64,000 nt of DNA from Farysia itapuensis. Its lineage: Eukaryota > Basidiomycota > Ustilaginomycetes > Ustilaginales > Ustilaginaceae. Numbering within the stretch: the stretch's first letter is position 1; the number at the start of each line of letters is the position of its first letter. The notes under the pieces were generated by a model. It had not been told where the DNA came from and did no database searches. It saw only the letters and a list, made by a program, of their open reading frames with translations. This document shows positions 38,113 through 47,581 of this stretch, one piece after another. The position numbers and the translations under genes are program-made. The stretch is from NCBI GenBank assembly GCA_023212645.1, contig JALBYC010000039.1, positions 1-64,000 of the forward strand. Reading direction: 5' to 3'.

Positions 38113-38239
38113 TCTGTTCTCTATCAGCCCACCCTTCTTGCACGTTCTTGTCTCTCGCATGCATCTTTCCTCTCACTCTTTTTACGGTAATGTGTATTTC
38201 GTTTAAATTTCGAGCAGGTGTGGTGAGTATGCCTCTGAT

Positions 38240-40462
38240 TCAGTCGTCATCTTGATCGTTGACAAGCGTGGCGGAATACTGTTGTTTGCGAAGGGAGCGT
38301 TCAAGCGTCATCCTTTCGTGCGTCTTGAGCTTGAGTGGGACGACGAGTGCCCCATTCTTGGCGTGCGATTGCTTGATCCACCTGCCAAACTTGTGTTCCT
38401 GTCCAACGGCAATGATGAGAATGGGTGGAGTGTTGTCCTTTGTTCCTGCAATGTTGGGGAGCTTCTTCCAGGACTGCGTGTCGATCGCGATACTGGACGA
38501 TGTGGTGGGGGCGAGCGATTGTGCAAGGCCACGGGTACGTTTCCACTCTTCGGGACGAGCTGCCAAGCTGCTGATCAAGCTGGACTGTGGGAGGGCAGTT
38601 CCGTTTTCGTCTCCATTGGAGGGAGCAACGACATCTTCAGCAGGGACGACGACGGAACTGAGCGGCGGTAAGACGATCTGCAACGAGTTGATGACACCCT
38701 CAACATCCAGGGCGAAGAGTTGTCGAAATCCTCGAATGCCGCCAGGTCCGCCAGCGGTCAAGCCCCAAACCCGAACCTGACCGTCCCACGAACCCGAGAC
38801 AAATAGATCGCCGTAAGGAAGCGCGGCCAGAGACGTAATCCAGCGCGGGGTGCGAATACTACCTTCTGTTTCGCTCTCGGTCACTTCGAATCCATGGGCC
38901 ACAGCCACACTGAAGATGGGCTTCTTCTTGCCCAAATTCCACAGCGCGATACTGCCACTGTCACCGCCGGACAGGAAGTGGTGCGAGTCAATCATGGCGA
39001 CACACTCTACGCTGCCTTCCATTGCTTCGTTGGGGTTGGTGAGGAGTCGAGAAGAAGCGGTAGCGCTGTCTGGGTCTGCAGCAGATTCCTGCAAACGAGC
39101 GAGGTCACCACCTTCGAGGACTTCACGGATCCGGCTTTTGATGCCTGCTCGGAACACGAGTTGGGACTCGTCCCTGATTTTCCAGTACCGACATGTGCGG
39201 TCGCGACCACCGGCTGTGACGGCTGTCTCGGCCCGTAGACACGAGAGTGATAAGATGCTCTCTTGGTGTCCGAACAGCGTCTCAATGTAGCTCAGCTGGG
39301 AAACGTCAAATAGCTTGAGAGTACGATCTAGCGAGGCCGAGTAAAGTTCTTGCGACCCCGGTCGGAAGCAGACGGCAGAGACACTGTCTTTGTGCCCGCC
39401 CAACGCTTTGACGAAGCTCTCTGGCCGCAACGTCTGCGAAGCTGGGTCCGGACTAGAGAGGGACCAGATGCATATACGCTTGTCCTTTCCAGCTGATGCG
39501 AGAAACTTTCCGTCGCTGCTGATACTGAGTGACCAAATTTCGTCAGTGTGACCCTCATTGGCGCCAAGGGCGAGGTAAGTGCCAGCCTCTGTCGAGTGGT
39601 GGTGGAGGCCATTGGTAGTTGGCGTGGCTTCGGGGGCCTTGGCCTTTCCCTTTGCTGCCGACAGTTCGGCGGCAGGAGCTGAGGCTCTTGACAATCGCTC
39701 TCGACGACGAGCGGCACCACTTGTTTTTGATCGATTCGCCTTAGTGGCTGTCTGAGACGCTGTAGTAGGTTCGGCGTGTGTGGATCGTTTTGGGAAAACA
39801 CGCAGCATCTTGCCGTCACGTAATCTCCAACGGATGAGGTTGCCGTCCTTGCTCGCGGTGAAAAAGGATTTTGCGTCTTGTGAAGCGACAGCTGCTGTGA
39901 CGGACAGTCGGTGCCCACGCACAGCGAGCATGGACTGAGCTGTGTAGTCGTACTCTGTCGGCAAGGCAATGCGATTGGCAATGAAGAGGTGCACGTTGCC
40001 GCTCTGTTCAGCAACGTCTTTCTGTAAGCGGGCCGAGATGTTGTCACGATCAGCCTGAGCAGCATCTGGGAGATCTGCTGACTCGAAAAAATCGTCGCCA
40101 TCCTCGTCATTGCCGTTACCAGTCTTTAGGCCTTGAAGGTACATTTTGGCAAGTCTGACTCTTGCCTCTGCTGGAGTTTCTGCAGCATCTGCTTCTTCGT
40201 CACTGTTGGCTCCTTCGCCATAGCGATGCTGAAGATCCATGTCATCGATTCCAACGCCAGCGGCTCCGTCCTCGTCATCATCGTCCGAGTCTTGGTCGTC
40301 ATTTTCTCTGCGTCTCATACGCCCACCGCTTGGCCTGGATGAGCTGCTACTGGGACCAGCTTTGGGTGTGCCACGACCGGGACTTTTGCTGGACGCATTA
40401 CGAGACGGCGCACCTGCTGAAGAGGTGCGCTTCCGCTTCTTCTGAAAGAAAGCGTCCGGCAT
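38240..40462 (-). CDS. RRP9: RRP9/U3-55K WD-repeat protein of the U3 snoRNP
   Basis: 740 residues, single exon. RRP9 binds the B/C motif of U3 snoRNA and helps early processing of 18S pre-rRNA in the nucleolus. The N-terminus is basic then acidic (FFQKKRKR, later DDQDSDDDDEDG). The family block AEARVRLAKMYLQGLK is near residues 104-119, and DNISARLQKDVAEQSGNVH precedes the propeller. WD repeats run from about residue 180 to 640, for example GHRLSVTAA, GHTDEIWSLSISSDGKFLAS, GHKDSVSAVCF and GHQESILSLSC. A ~70-residue basic, low-complexity insert separates the first and second blades. The start at 40460-40462 is the first ATG in frame. Length exceeds yeast Rrp9 because of inserts. Confidence 0.93.
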   Translation of the reverse strand: MPDAFFQKKRKRTSSAGAPSRNASSKSPGRGTPKAGPSSSSSRPSGGRMRRRENDDQDSDDDDEDGAAGVGIDDMDLQHRYGEGANSDEEADAAETPAEARVRLAKMYLQGLKTGNGNDEDGDDFFESADLPDAAQADRDNISARLQKDVAEQSGNVHLFIANRIALPTEYDYTAQSMLAVRGHRLSVTAAVASQDAKSFFTASKDGNLIRWRLRDGKMLRVFPKRSTHAEPTTASQTATKANRSKTSGAARRRERLSRASAPAAELSAAKGKAKAPEATPTTNGLHHHSTEAGTYLALGANEGHTDEIWSLSISSDGKFLASAGKDKRICIWSLSSPDPASQTLRPESFVKALGGHKDSVSAVCFRPGSQELYSASLDRTLKLFDVSQLSYIETLFGHQESILSLSCLRAETAVTAGGRDRTCRYWKIRDESQLVFRAGIKSRIREVLEGGDLARLQESAADPDSATASSRLLTNPNEAMEGSVECVAMIDSHHFLSGGDSGSIALWNLGKKKPIFSVAVAHGFEVTESETEGSIRTPRWITSLAALPYGDLFVSGSWDGQVRVWGLTAGGPGGIRGFRQLFALDVEGVINSLQIVLPPLSSVVVPAEDVVAPSNGDENGTALPQSSLISSLAARPEEWKRTRGLAQSLAPTTSSSIAIDTQSWKKLPNIAGTKDNTPPILIIAVGQEHKFGRWIKQSHAKNGALVVPLKLKTHERMTLERSLRKQQYSATLVNDQDDD

Positions 40463-41612
40463 CCTTGGGCCGATGTAGAGGTGAAGCTGGAAGAAGTCTG
40501 TTTTCTTCCTTTTGCAAATTGCGAAATTTTGCAGCCAAAAAAGTTGCGTTAGCGCGTTAGCTCTCCAAAATCTCGCAACTCGGAACTCGACGCCAACGAT
40601 CTAGCAACGCAATCACGAAAAAAAAAATCAAAAAAGGGGATTTGCGGGATTTGGATTGGAAGGCAACCAGAGAGGGGAAAAAAAGTGGCGTAGCATGGCG
40701 CTAAGCAGGAAGCGTGGGAAGCAATACAGCGCGACATGTGCACGCAAAAAAGTACTTGCACGTTCGAAGGGGCTCGTGTCGCTCCCGTATGCGCAAACCG
40801 CTCCAGCTCACGTAGGAACGCAAATCAACCACTTCGCGCTTGACTGCTTGAGCACTGTCGTCGGTGTCGACAAGTGGGGACAGGACAGCGGCACGTTTGA
40901 GGTCCGATGGCGGAATACAACAGTCAGCGACAACCCGCTCTCCGAGCTCCGAGGCGCGTTTCTGGCAGATTTTTGTGGCAATGAAATTAAGCGACGCCAC
41001 TTGTGACTGTGGAACAAAAAACAAACGGGCCCCAATCAGCTGCTCACTCGTTTTGTATTGTGCAGTATAGTTTGGAACTTTGGCCTGCGCAAAAACGTGT
41101 CCCGATTTTGCCTATTTTTCAAGGTACCGGTGAAGAGCAGAGCGGCGGCTAGTCGCGTCTGAGCCAAATTCACGCGCTTCGGCGTATGTCAATTACGGCT
41201 GTCCAACCTTTTGCCCCGTTAAAGTGTGTCTAGAAGGTGTATCTCTGCCATGCAGCTTGTCAGGGCTCGCTTCCGCTTTCTGCGTCCCGTATCATGGTTG
41301 TCGTCCGATCCAGCGAACCGGGCTCGCTTTAGCCAGACAGAAGGTCCTATCTTGTCCCCCATTCCATTCTCGTTGCTGGCACGGTTCTCCCTTCTTTTAC
41401 TCTCGCTCCTCCTTTCTGCCATCTCCCCTTTCCTCTACACGGTCCTCGCCAGCTGCAATACGAGCTAGTCGTCTCTTTCTAACCCGCAATACTGCAAACT
41501 CGCTCGCGTCAGAAGATCAGAACGCTGCTCTCGAGCTATCCGCCATCGAACATATATATCCAGTCTTTCTCTTCTAGTCAGCAGCCACGTCTCCTCAAGT
41601 ATTCTCCAACCT
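40463..41612. other. Long divergent non-coding region
   Basis: 1150 bases between RRP9 and the serine-rich gene, the largest gene-free stretch here. It has A-runs near 40617-40640 and 40677-40686, and a CT-rich stretch at about 41370-41440 typical of fungal promoters and leaders. A 72-codon open frame from the ATG at 41250 to 41468 lies in the presumed leader of the serine-rich gene. I looked for snRNA, tRNA and 5S signatures and found none. Confidence 0.5.
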
Positions 41613-44243
41613 ATGGCTGATCCCATGCTCTCATCTTGGCCCGTGAAGGAAGCGCCGCCGCTCAAACGCGCCCTCACGCTTGGCGGTCAAAGTATCGCGC
41701 AGAGGTCCAGGCTGTTCCAGGGTGCAGACTATGCTCCTCCCGCCGCTCCTCCGATGAGGCGCACATCGTCGGTACCGGAAAGTGCAACCCTATCTTGGTC
41801 AGACGCTTCTTCCTCCCATTCTTCCGCAGCAGGACCATCACGACACACACCTATGGCGTCTACACCGCACATCAAATTCACACGCAGCAATGTCGAATAC
41901 GGGATCGAAGCTCTTGACCCAACTCTGTCTGAGGACAATATCCTGAGTCTACTTCCGCCAAGAGGCAAATCATTCGCCAACGCGCGCGCACGCAGCTTCA
42001 CAAGCAGTGCCATGAAGAGCATCGCCGAAGAGACTTCTCCTCTAAGAATGTCGTCCTCATTCGAGACCGTGCGCAACGAAGCAACGCCATCTGTGGAATG
42101 TTTCACACAATCTAGCGATTATGTTTCCCCAGCTTTGTCTCAAGGATCATCAAGCTGGCATGACTTTGTCACTGCCAACTACCGCCGTCGTTCTCACACT
42201 TCGCCTCATCTTGCTTCAAGCCCATTCTTACCGACAAAAGCAAAAGCGGACAGTCCCACACTCAACGATGAAGCGTCTTGGCTCGAACAAGAGATGGCCG
42301 GCTTCGTCAGCGACGAAGACGATCACTTTCCCAATTTGTACAGCAACCCAGCATCCCAAAGATCGAGAACGATCACGAATGATGACGAGGACAAATTTGT
42401 CACACCACAAGCAAGTCCAATGCTTCTTGCGACAGATCCATTGTCTATCAATGAAAAGAGTCGATCGTCACCCCTACTTGGTCTTAACGGTACGGCTTTA
42501 CTCCCTGGATCATCTGCGGATTCGCTTCTCGAGCAAGTCAAGATGCATGAAGCGTGTGTTGATGCTTTGCAAAAGCTGACGCGATCTGGAGATGCTGCCT
42601 ACAAAGCCAACGCTTCCTCCGACACCATGTCTGCTTCAGCCTTACTCCTGCCTCTCCAACCAAGACCTCGACGAAGCAGTCTCCTCGCTGCCCCTCGCCG
42701 CGCGAGTCTGAGTCGAAATCGGGACGATGCTCCCACACATGTCTCCAGCTATCTGTCTGACGTGCGCGGAGATGCATGCTACGACCCATCCATAAGCCCG
42801 GGCGCAGAGTCTGGCCACTGTGACATCGGCACGTCCCGGAAGGATGCAGTCGGAACACGTAGAATCTCAGCGATCAGTCGGCTCTCTTCAAGTTCCAGTG
42901 CTTCCACGGCTGAGGGCTCATTTGCTTCGCACGGATCCAGCCTGCTGTATGATGGGCTGCAAATCAGTGTTCCCATGACAATGTCGCCAGAGCGGGCTGA
43001 ATCTATCGACACCGGCTACAGTACTCGACCATCATCGGCCACCAGCAGCATCTTCTACAGCAACGGCCGAAGAAGCTCTACAGCCTCGGCGTCTTCCTAC
43101 TCCGCTCTGAGTCCAGTTCGCAAGAGCGCAATGCCTTCTCTAAGTCTGGCAGCGAAAGGGACCGACATCGAATCTGATTGTGCTGGACAATTCAGCAAGA
43201 TGGCAGCCGATCTCGGCTTTGCCGACAGCGAGAGTGCTGCACATTCGACCGTGCACAAGCACGGTAGAGCCTCAGAAAGAGTGCTCAGGCAGGCCAAGAA
43301 TCGACGTCTTCGGAACGAGGGTAACGAGCCTTTGCGACCACCGGTCCGACTGGATAGTCTAGATTCGACGGTGGCAGCTGCTCCAGGTCACCAACAGACC
43401 AGGGCGGAATTTCCGGAAAGGTTGTTGGGCGATTGGATGACGTCTCCGAGCAAGTCGAACTCTTCATTTGACTATGTACATCCGTCGGGCAGTGTCTACG
43501 ATCGACCGACGCTGACTTCTACAGCATCGATGACGTCGCTGCCGACTATGAGCTCGCACGGGTCGATGAACGCGTCCATACTCGATCGTTTTCGTCGATC
43601 CACTGTCTCGAGATCTGATCGGAAGGGGATCACAGCAGCCGCTTCCCAAGCCGAGGCGGAATGGCAGCTTCGCGCCGAGAGTGCTGCGGCCCGATCTGCC
43701 GGTTTCACGTCTCTGCGATCGATCGCGAGCTCTGCCAACATTCGACCCAGAGGCTCAACGATAGTATCCTTTGAAAGTGCGAAAGAAAACAAGTCACGAC
43801 CGGGTCTTGGCTTCCTTCGAAAGCTGCAGAGCTCCAGCGATATCGGCAGATCTACACCCTCTACTGACTCGTTCGATCCCGTCCCGCTTGACAGGCTGAC
43901 AGCCGCCACCTTTGAGCGTGTGACGGCGCAAGACAGAAAGCGGTCCGGAAAGCATGCTCAACGTCAGATGCAGCGAGGAGACTCGTACGATCGAGCGCAG
44001 TCTTTCCTGACACTGTCTGAAGGTGGAGATGACGACGACCATGCGAGGATCGAACGGCCAAGATCGACAGGGCGAAAAGACTTGCGTAAAGTGTTTGGCG
44101 CTTGCGATGAGGAGCTGGAAGTAGCCCGGTCTCTCGCTCATGCTCAGATTGGCGGCGAGCGAAACACGACTGCGCCCCGATCCTGGTCGTCAAGTCTCGG
44201 TCGCTCTGCATCCACCGACAAGCTGCGCTCTGGATACTGGTAG
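41613..44243 (+). CDS. Serine-rich, largely disordered protein of unknown function
   Basis: 876 residues, single exon, ATG at 41613. The sequence is dominated by Ser, Thr, Ala and Arg with many SP sites and RRxS-type motifs (RRTSS, RRSS, RRAS), suggesting a heavily phosphorylated protein. No transmembrane segment or known domain is visible. Two weakly structured blocks stand out: residues ~305-325 (SLLEQVKMHEACVDALQKLT, helical) and the C-terminal DLRKVFGACDEELEVARSLA, also helical. A signalling, cell-wall or cytoskeletal scaffold role would be a guess. It ends 54 bases before the ATG10 stop, tail to tail. Confidence 0.75.
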   Translation: MADPMLSSWPVKEAPPLKRALTLGGQSIAQRSRLFQGADYAPPAAPPMRRTSSVPESATLSWSDASSSHSSAAGPSRHTPMASTPHIKFTRSNVEYGIEALDPTLSEDNILSLLPPRGKSFANARARSFTSSAMKSIAEETSPLRMSSSFETVRNEATPSVECFTQSSDYVSPALSQGSSSWHDFVTANYRRRSHTSPHLASSPFLPTKAKADSPTLNDEASWLEQEMAGFVSDEDDHFPNLYSNPASQRSRTITNDDEDKFVTPQASPMLLATDPLSINEKSRSSPLLGLNGTALLPGSSADSLLEQVKMHEACVDALQKLTRSGDAAYKANASSDTMSASALLLPLQPRPRRSSLLAAPRRASLSRNRDDAPTHVSSYLSDVRGDACYDPSISPGAESGHCDIGTSRKDAVGTRRISAISRLSSSSSASTAEGSFASHGSSLLYDGLQISVPMTMSPERAESIDTGYSTRPSSATSSIFYSNGRRSSTASASSYSALSPVRKSAMPSLSLAAKGTDIESDCAGQFSKMAADLGFADSESAAHSTVHKHGRASERVLRQAKNRRLRNEGNEPLRPPVRLDSLDSTVAAAPGHQQTRAEFPERLLGDWMTSPSKSNSSFDYVHPSGSVYDRPTLTSTASMTSLPTMSSHGSMNASILDRFRRSTVSRSDRKGITAAASQAEAEWQLRAESAAARSAGFTSLRSIASSANIRPRGSTIVSFESAKENKSRPGLGFLRKLQSSSDIGRSTPSTDSFDPVPLDRLTAATFERVTAQDRKRSGKHAQRQMQRGDSYDRAQSFLTLSEGGDDDDHARIERPRSTGRKDLRKVFGACDEELEVARSLAHAQIGGERNTTAPRSWSSSLGRSASTDKLRSGYW

Positions 44244-44297
44244 ACATCATGCCACACATTCTGCAATCACAGCGTAGATTGACTAGATTGTTTGACG

Positions 44298-44963
44298 TTA
44301 CGCGCGCATTTCTACAGCGCTAGCACACAAAGTGAGAAAAGCTTCTATGTAAGCCTCATCGGTATGAGGTGGGGGAAGGAGGTCTGAGAGGACGTGTGCG
44401 GTCTGACAGGGGTGTAGGTAAAAGCTTGGCAGGCCCGTTCGTGGGTGGTCACCGTAAGAGATGGGTGCAAAGTAGCTCACGTCGTTGACCTTCGCTTCTG
44501 CATGCCCGTCTTGCTGCAGCAGAGCAGAGTCTAATGAGCCACTGTGGTGAATCACTCCAGAAGTCGTGAGTTGTTCGAGCGAGAGGGGCTGTCCTGACGA
44601 CCAACTTGCGTGGAAATAGAGCACGGGCACACGCCATGTACTCGACCAGTGTATGCTCTGCTGTACACAGATAGACTGCGCAGGTGCCGATTGGGATGCA
44701 GGATCATCTGCAGGCTCGATAAGGCCCTGTATATCGTCAGGGTCGCCGGCATTGACGATGATTGGAGCAAGGATGTGAAAGGACCGGGTGAGGCCTGCGC
44801 TACTGTGTAGCACCGCTAGCGTCTGGAGCGGCTCTTGCCATGTCCACCCACGTGCATACTGATGCGACCCAAGCGCAAGAGTGCCTCGAGTGTGTACCTT
44901 GTTTGCCTTGATGTACGACAGGCAGGCGTCTCTAAAGCGGTCGTACGAGGTTGTGGTATGCAT
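44298..44963 (-). CDS. ATG10: ATG10-like autophagy E2 conjugating enzyme
   Basis: 221 residues, single exon. ATG10 is the E2-like enzyme that carries ATG12 from ATG7 to ATG5 during autophagosome formation. Visible signatures are VPVLYFHASW followed by a short loop and LSLEQL, SYGDHPRTGLPSFYLHPCQT with the probable catalytic Cys at residue 186, and the C-terminal YIEAFLTLC helix. The family is fast-evolving, but the HP...LHPC motif is distinctive. The ATG at 44961-44963 is the first in frame. The gene is head to head with ATG18, with 178 bases between start codons. Confidence 0.87.
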   Translation of the reverse strand: MHTTTSYDRFRDACLSYIKANKVHTRGTLALGSHQYARGWTWQEPLQTLAVLHSSAGLTRSFHILAPIIVNAGDPDDIQGLIEPADDPASQSAPAQSICVQQSIHWSSTWRVPVLYFHASWSSGQPLSLEQLTTSGVIHHSGSLDSALLQQDGHAEAKVNDVSYFAPISYGDHPRTGLPSFYLHPCQTAHVLSDLLPPPHTDEAYIEAFLTLCASAVEMRA

Positions 44964-45141
44964 GCCATACTGCTGCGCCTTGTTTAGCTGCTTGGCTGGT
45001 TGGCCATAAAGTGACAGCTAAACTGATTTCCGCTTGGGCCCTCTAATTCTGGTAAATTGGTTCCAAGAGACAATGCATCTCTCTTCCTCATCCATCCATC
45101 CCCCTTTTGCTCTACCTCCTGTGTCTGCCATCTAAGATCTC
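44964..45141. promoter_or_regulatory. Shared ATG10-ATG18 divergent promoter
   Basis: 178 bases between start codons of two autophagy genes. It is CT-rich on the plus strand near the ATG18 side (45065-45125). I see no TATA box. Joint regulation is inferred from the arrangement. Confidence 0.65.
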
Positions 45142-46591
45142 ATGGCTAGCTCTTTGCCAACAAAGGCGTCCAATGCCCTACTCTCGGTCAATTTCAACCA
45201 GGATCACTCCTGCATTGCTGTAGGCACACGCGATGGGTACAGCATCACCAATTGCGAGCCTTTCGGCAGAGTGTATACCAACCAATCAGGCGCAACTTCT
45301 CTCGTAGAGATGCTCTTCTGCACCTCCCTCGTGGCCCTGGTGGCAACGAGTGACTCTGACCCCAAGTCAAATGCTTCTCCGCGTCGGTTGCAGATTGTCA
45401 ACACCAAGCGTCAGTCTGTTATTTGCGAATTGCTCTTTCCAACCGCCATTCTCGGCGTCAAACTGAACCGCAGACGTCTGGTGGTGGTGCTAGAACAGGA
45501 GATCTACATCTATGACATCTCCAACATGAAGTTGCTTCACACCATTGAAACAAGTCCAAATCCTTTGGCCATCTGTGCGCTCTCGCCCTCGTCCGAGAAC
45601 TGCTTCCTCGCCTATCCCTCACCCGTGCCCAGCCCTACCTCGCCCTTTGCCAACACATCTGGTGCATCCTCTTCCTCTTCCTCCGGTGCAGGTAGCGCAA
45701 ACAGCTCTCCTGGAGATGTTCTGATCTTTGACTTGCTTTCCCTATCCGTCACCAACGTCATCCAGGCTCACAAGACACCCATTTCGGCACTTACTTTCAA
45801 CGCGACCGGTACGCTTTTGGCGACAGCCAGTGACAAGGGAACCGTCATCCGCGTCTTTTCCGTCCCAGGTGCTCAAAAATTGCACCAGTTCCGTCGAGGT
45901 TCATATGCAGCTCGCATCTACAGCTTGAATTTCAACGCTGTCAGCACTCTTCTTTGTGTTTCTTCGGCTACGGAGACGGTGCACATCTTTAAGCTTTCAT
46001 CATCCTCCAAGGGCGGTGGCAACTGGCCGGGCGGACCAGCTTTCAACGGCGTGAGTTCGTCGCCATCACTTTCGTCTTTTGATGGCAACTCGGAAGCTTC
46101 GTCCACCTCCCCACCCGGGTCGGCAAACGGCAACGGGCGCAATGGCGGCTACGAAGCCTTTATGGGCAAACCCAAGAAGTCCAGCAACAAATCTTCAACA
46201 TCAGGCGGAGGCGGTGGGCTTTCCGGCTCGTTGAGGAGGCGAAGTGTGGCTCTGGGTCGAGGACTCACCGGTTCCGTGGGCGGGTATTTGCCAAATAGCC
46301 TGACAGAGATGTGGGAGCCTTCTCGCGACTTTGCTTTCCTCAAATTGCCCACGCCGGGGGTGTCGAGCGTTGTCGCCCTGAGTCCAACGACGCCGCAAGT
46401 CATGGTCGTCACTTCGGAAGGCTATTTCTACTCGTACAACATCGATCTCGAACACGGCGGCGAATGTGTCTTGATGAAGCGTAAGTCTCTATTCTCATAG
46501 CATTGCTCGATCCGATAGCTGATTCCTTGCCATCGCAGAATACTCCCTCCTGGATTCAGATACGGATACCACGAACCAGGACACGACCTGA
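45142..46591 (+). CDS. ATG18: ATG18 PROPPIN (WIPI) phosphoinositide-binding propeller
   Basis: Two exons, 45142-46480 and 46539-46591, with a 58-base intron (GTAAGT...GCAG), give 463 residues. The splice joins GGECVLMK to QYSLLD, the normal ATG18 ending; without it the frame stops after five wrong residues. ATG18 binds PI3P and PI(3,5)P2 and recruits ATG2 during autophagy; it also acts in vacuole homeostasis. The FRRG lipid-binding motif is at residues 250-253 in [14 protein letters not shown]. The N-terminal [17 protein letters not shown], the [21 protein letters not shown] blade and [21 protein letters not shown] are all standard. Ser/Gly-rich inserts interrupt two blades (near residues 170-192 and 290-370). 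Confidence 0.95.
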
Positions 46592-46646
46592 GCACACGTC
46601 ACCAGCTTGAAATCTCAAGAGGGGGTATATGTTAATTGCCGATAGG

Positions 46647-47463
46647 CTATGTGCGCGTGCGTGCGAGTAGGGCAGCCTGTTTCTCGAGCGCTAGCACTTG
46701 TTCGTCCAGTGCTAAGAAGATCTGCGATGTGGTTGTTGTCTGAAGAGATGCGCGATCAGTCATTGCTTTGTGGTAGAGCGGCGGTCAATTGCGGACACTT
46801 ACCACTTCGTTGTACTGGGTGACTAGCCTGAGCAGCCGCTGTTGGGTGGCTTCGAAGCTCGATGTTGCTTCTGGAGGTTGCTCGGTCTGCGATATGTTCT
46901 GTAGTTGGGGTGTAAGGGAGGTGATTGTGCCTGTCATGCGAGGAAGGAGGGAGAGGGTTAGAGCGAGGTTCCCGCGCTGGTCAGTGCCCCTCCCGTTAGA
47001 ACGTACGTTGGAGTTGCTTGTTCCCGCCATCATTGGACGCGCCAAGCACGTCTCTTTGATTGACGAGCGTCTCGATCTTGCCCAGATCATCAGCGGCAGA
47101 GACAATCTCCGGGTACATGGTCAGCAAGTAGTGCACTTTCGTCAAGTCGTCCCACATCCCCACGCCGGCGAGGGGCAAGGAAGACGAAGAAGAGGCGCCA
47201 CCACGTGGATGTAGCATCTCGGCGTTGTCCTCCCACGATTCGATGAAGCGTCGTACGGATTTGTTCTCCCGCTCGACGTCTTTCAGCCCTGCGAGCACTG
47301 CCGAAACCCTCGCCAGGATCGAGCTGCTGCCACTGCTGCTGCTACCGACCGGCTGTAGCGGGTCGCTACCGTACACGGCGTGTGAGACATGCTGCATGCG
47401 GAGCGCTAGACTCATGATTGGAGTCAGAGGCGTTCTTTCTGTGCTACTTGGGTCTGTCATCAT
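46647..47463 (-). CDS. Dynactin p24 (DCTN3)-like subunit
   Basis: Three exons, 47007-47463, 46803-46930 and 46647-46739, give 225 residues. Intron 1 (46931-47006, 76 bases) runs from GTACGT to GACAG with a CTCTAAC branch site; intron 2 (46740-46802, 63 bases) from GTAAGT to TTCAG. Phases agree. The protein is nearly all helical: LALRMQHVSHAVYG, WEDNAEML, a central helix, then LLRLVTQYNEV joined to SQIFLALDEQVLALEKQ. Length, the N-terminal VYG and the C-terminal YN...LDE.L..LE pattern fit the small dynactin shoulder subunit p24. Dynactin assists dynein in organelle and nuclear transport, important in hyphae. Similarity is weak, so the name is tentative. ATG at 47461-47463, followed at once by a second ATG. 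Confidence 0.68.
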
Positions 47464-47581
47464 CGAAGTGGTTCACCAAGTAACACACATCACAACGCGC
47501 CAATCAACTCTTCCTTCAGCCATATTTAATCACGCGAATATCGAGACTCATTTTTACGAGACTTATTTCAGTAACGCAAAA

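Noticed and set aside
46977..47006. A 30-base intron (GTACGT...ACCAG) in the dynactin p24-like gene
   Set aside because: Too short for this genome, phases do not fit, and a 76-base intron with a proper branch site and the acceptor at 46931 gives the correct frame.
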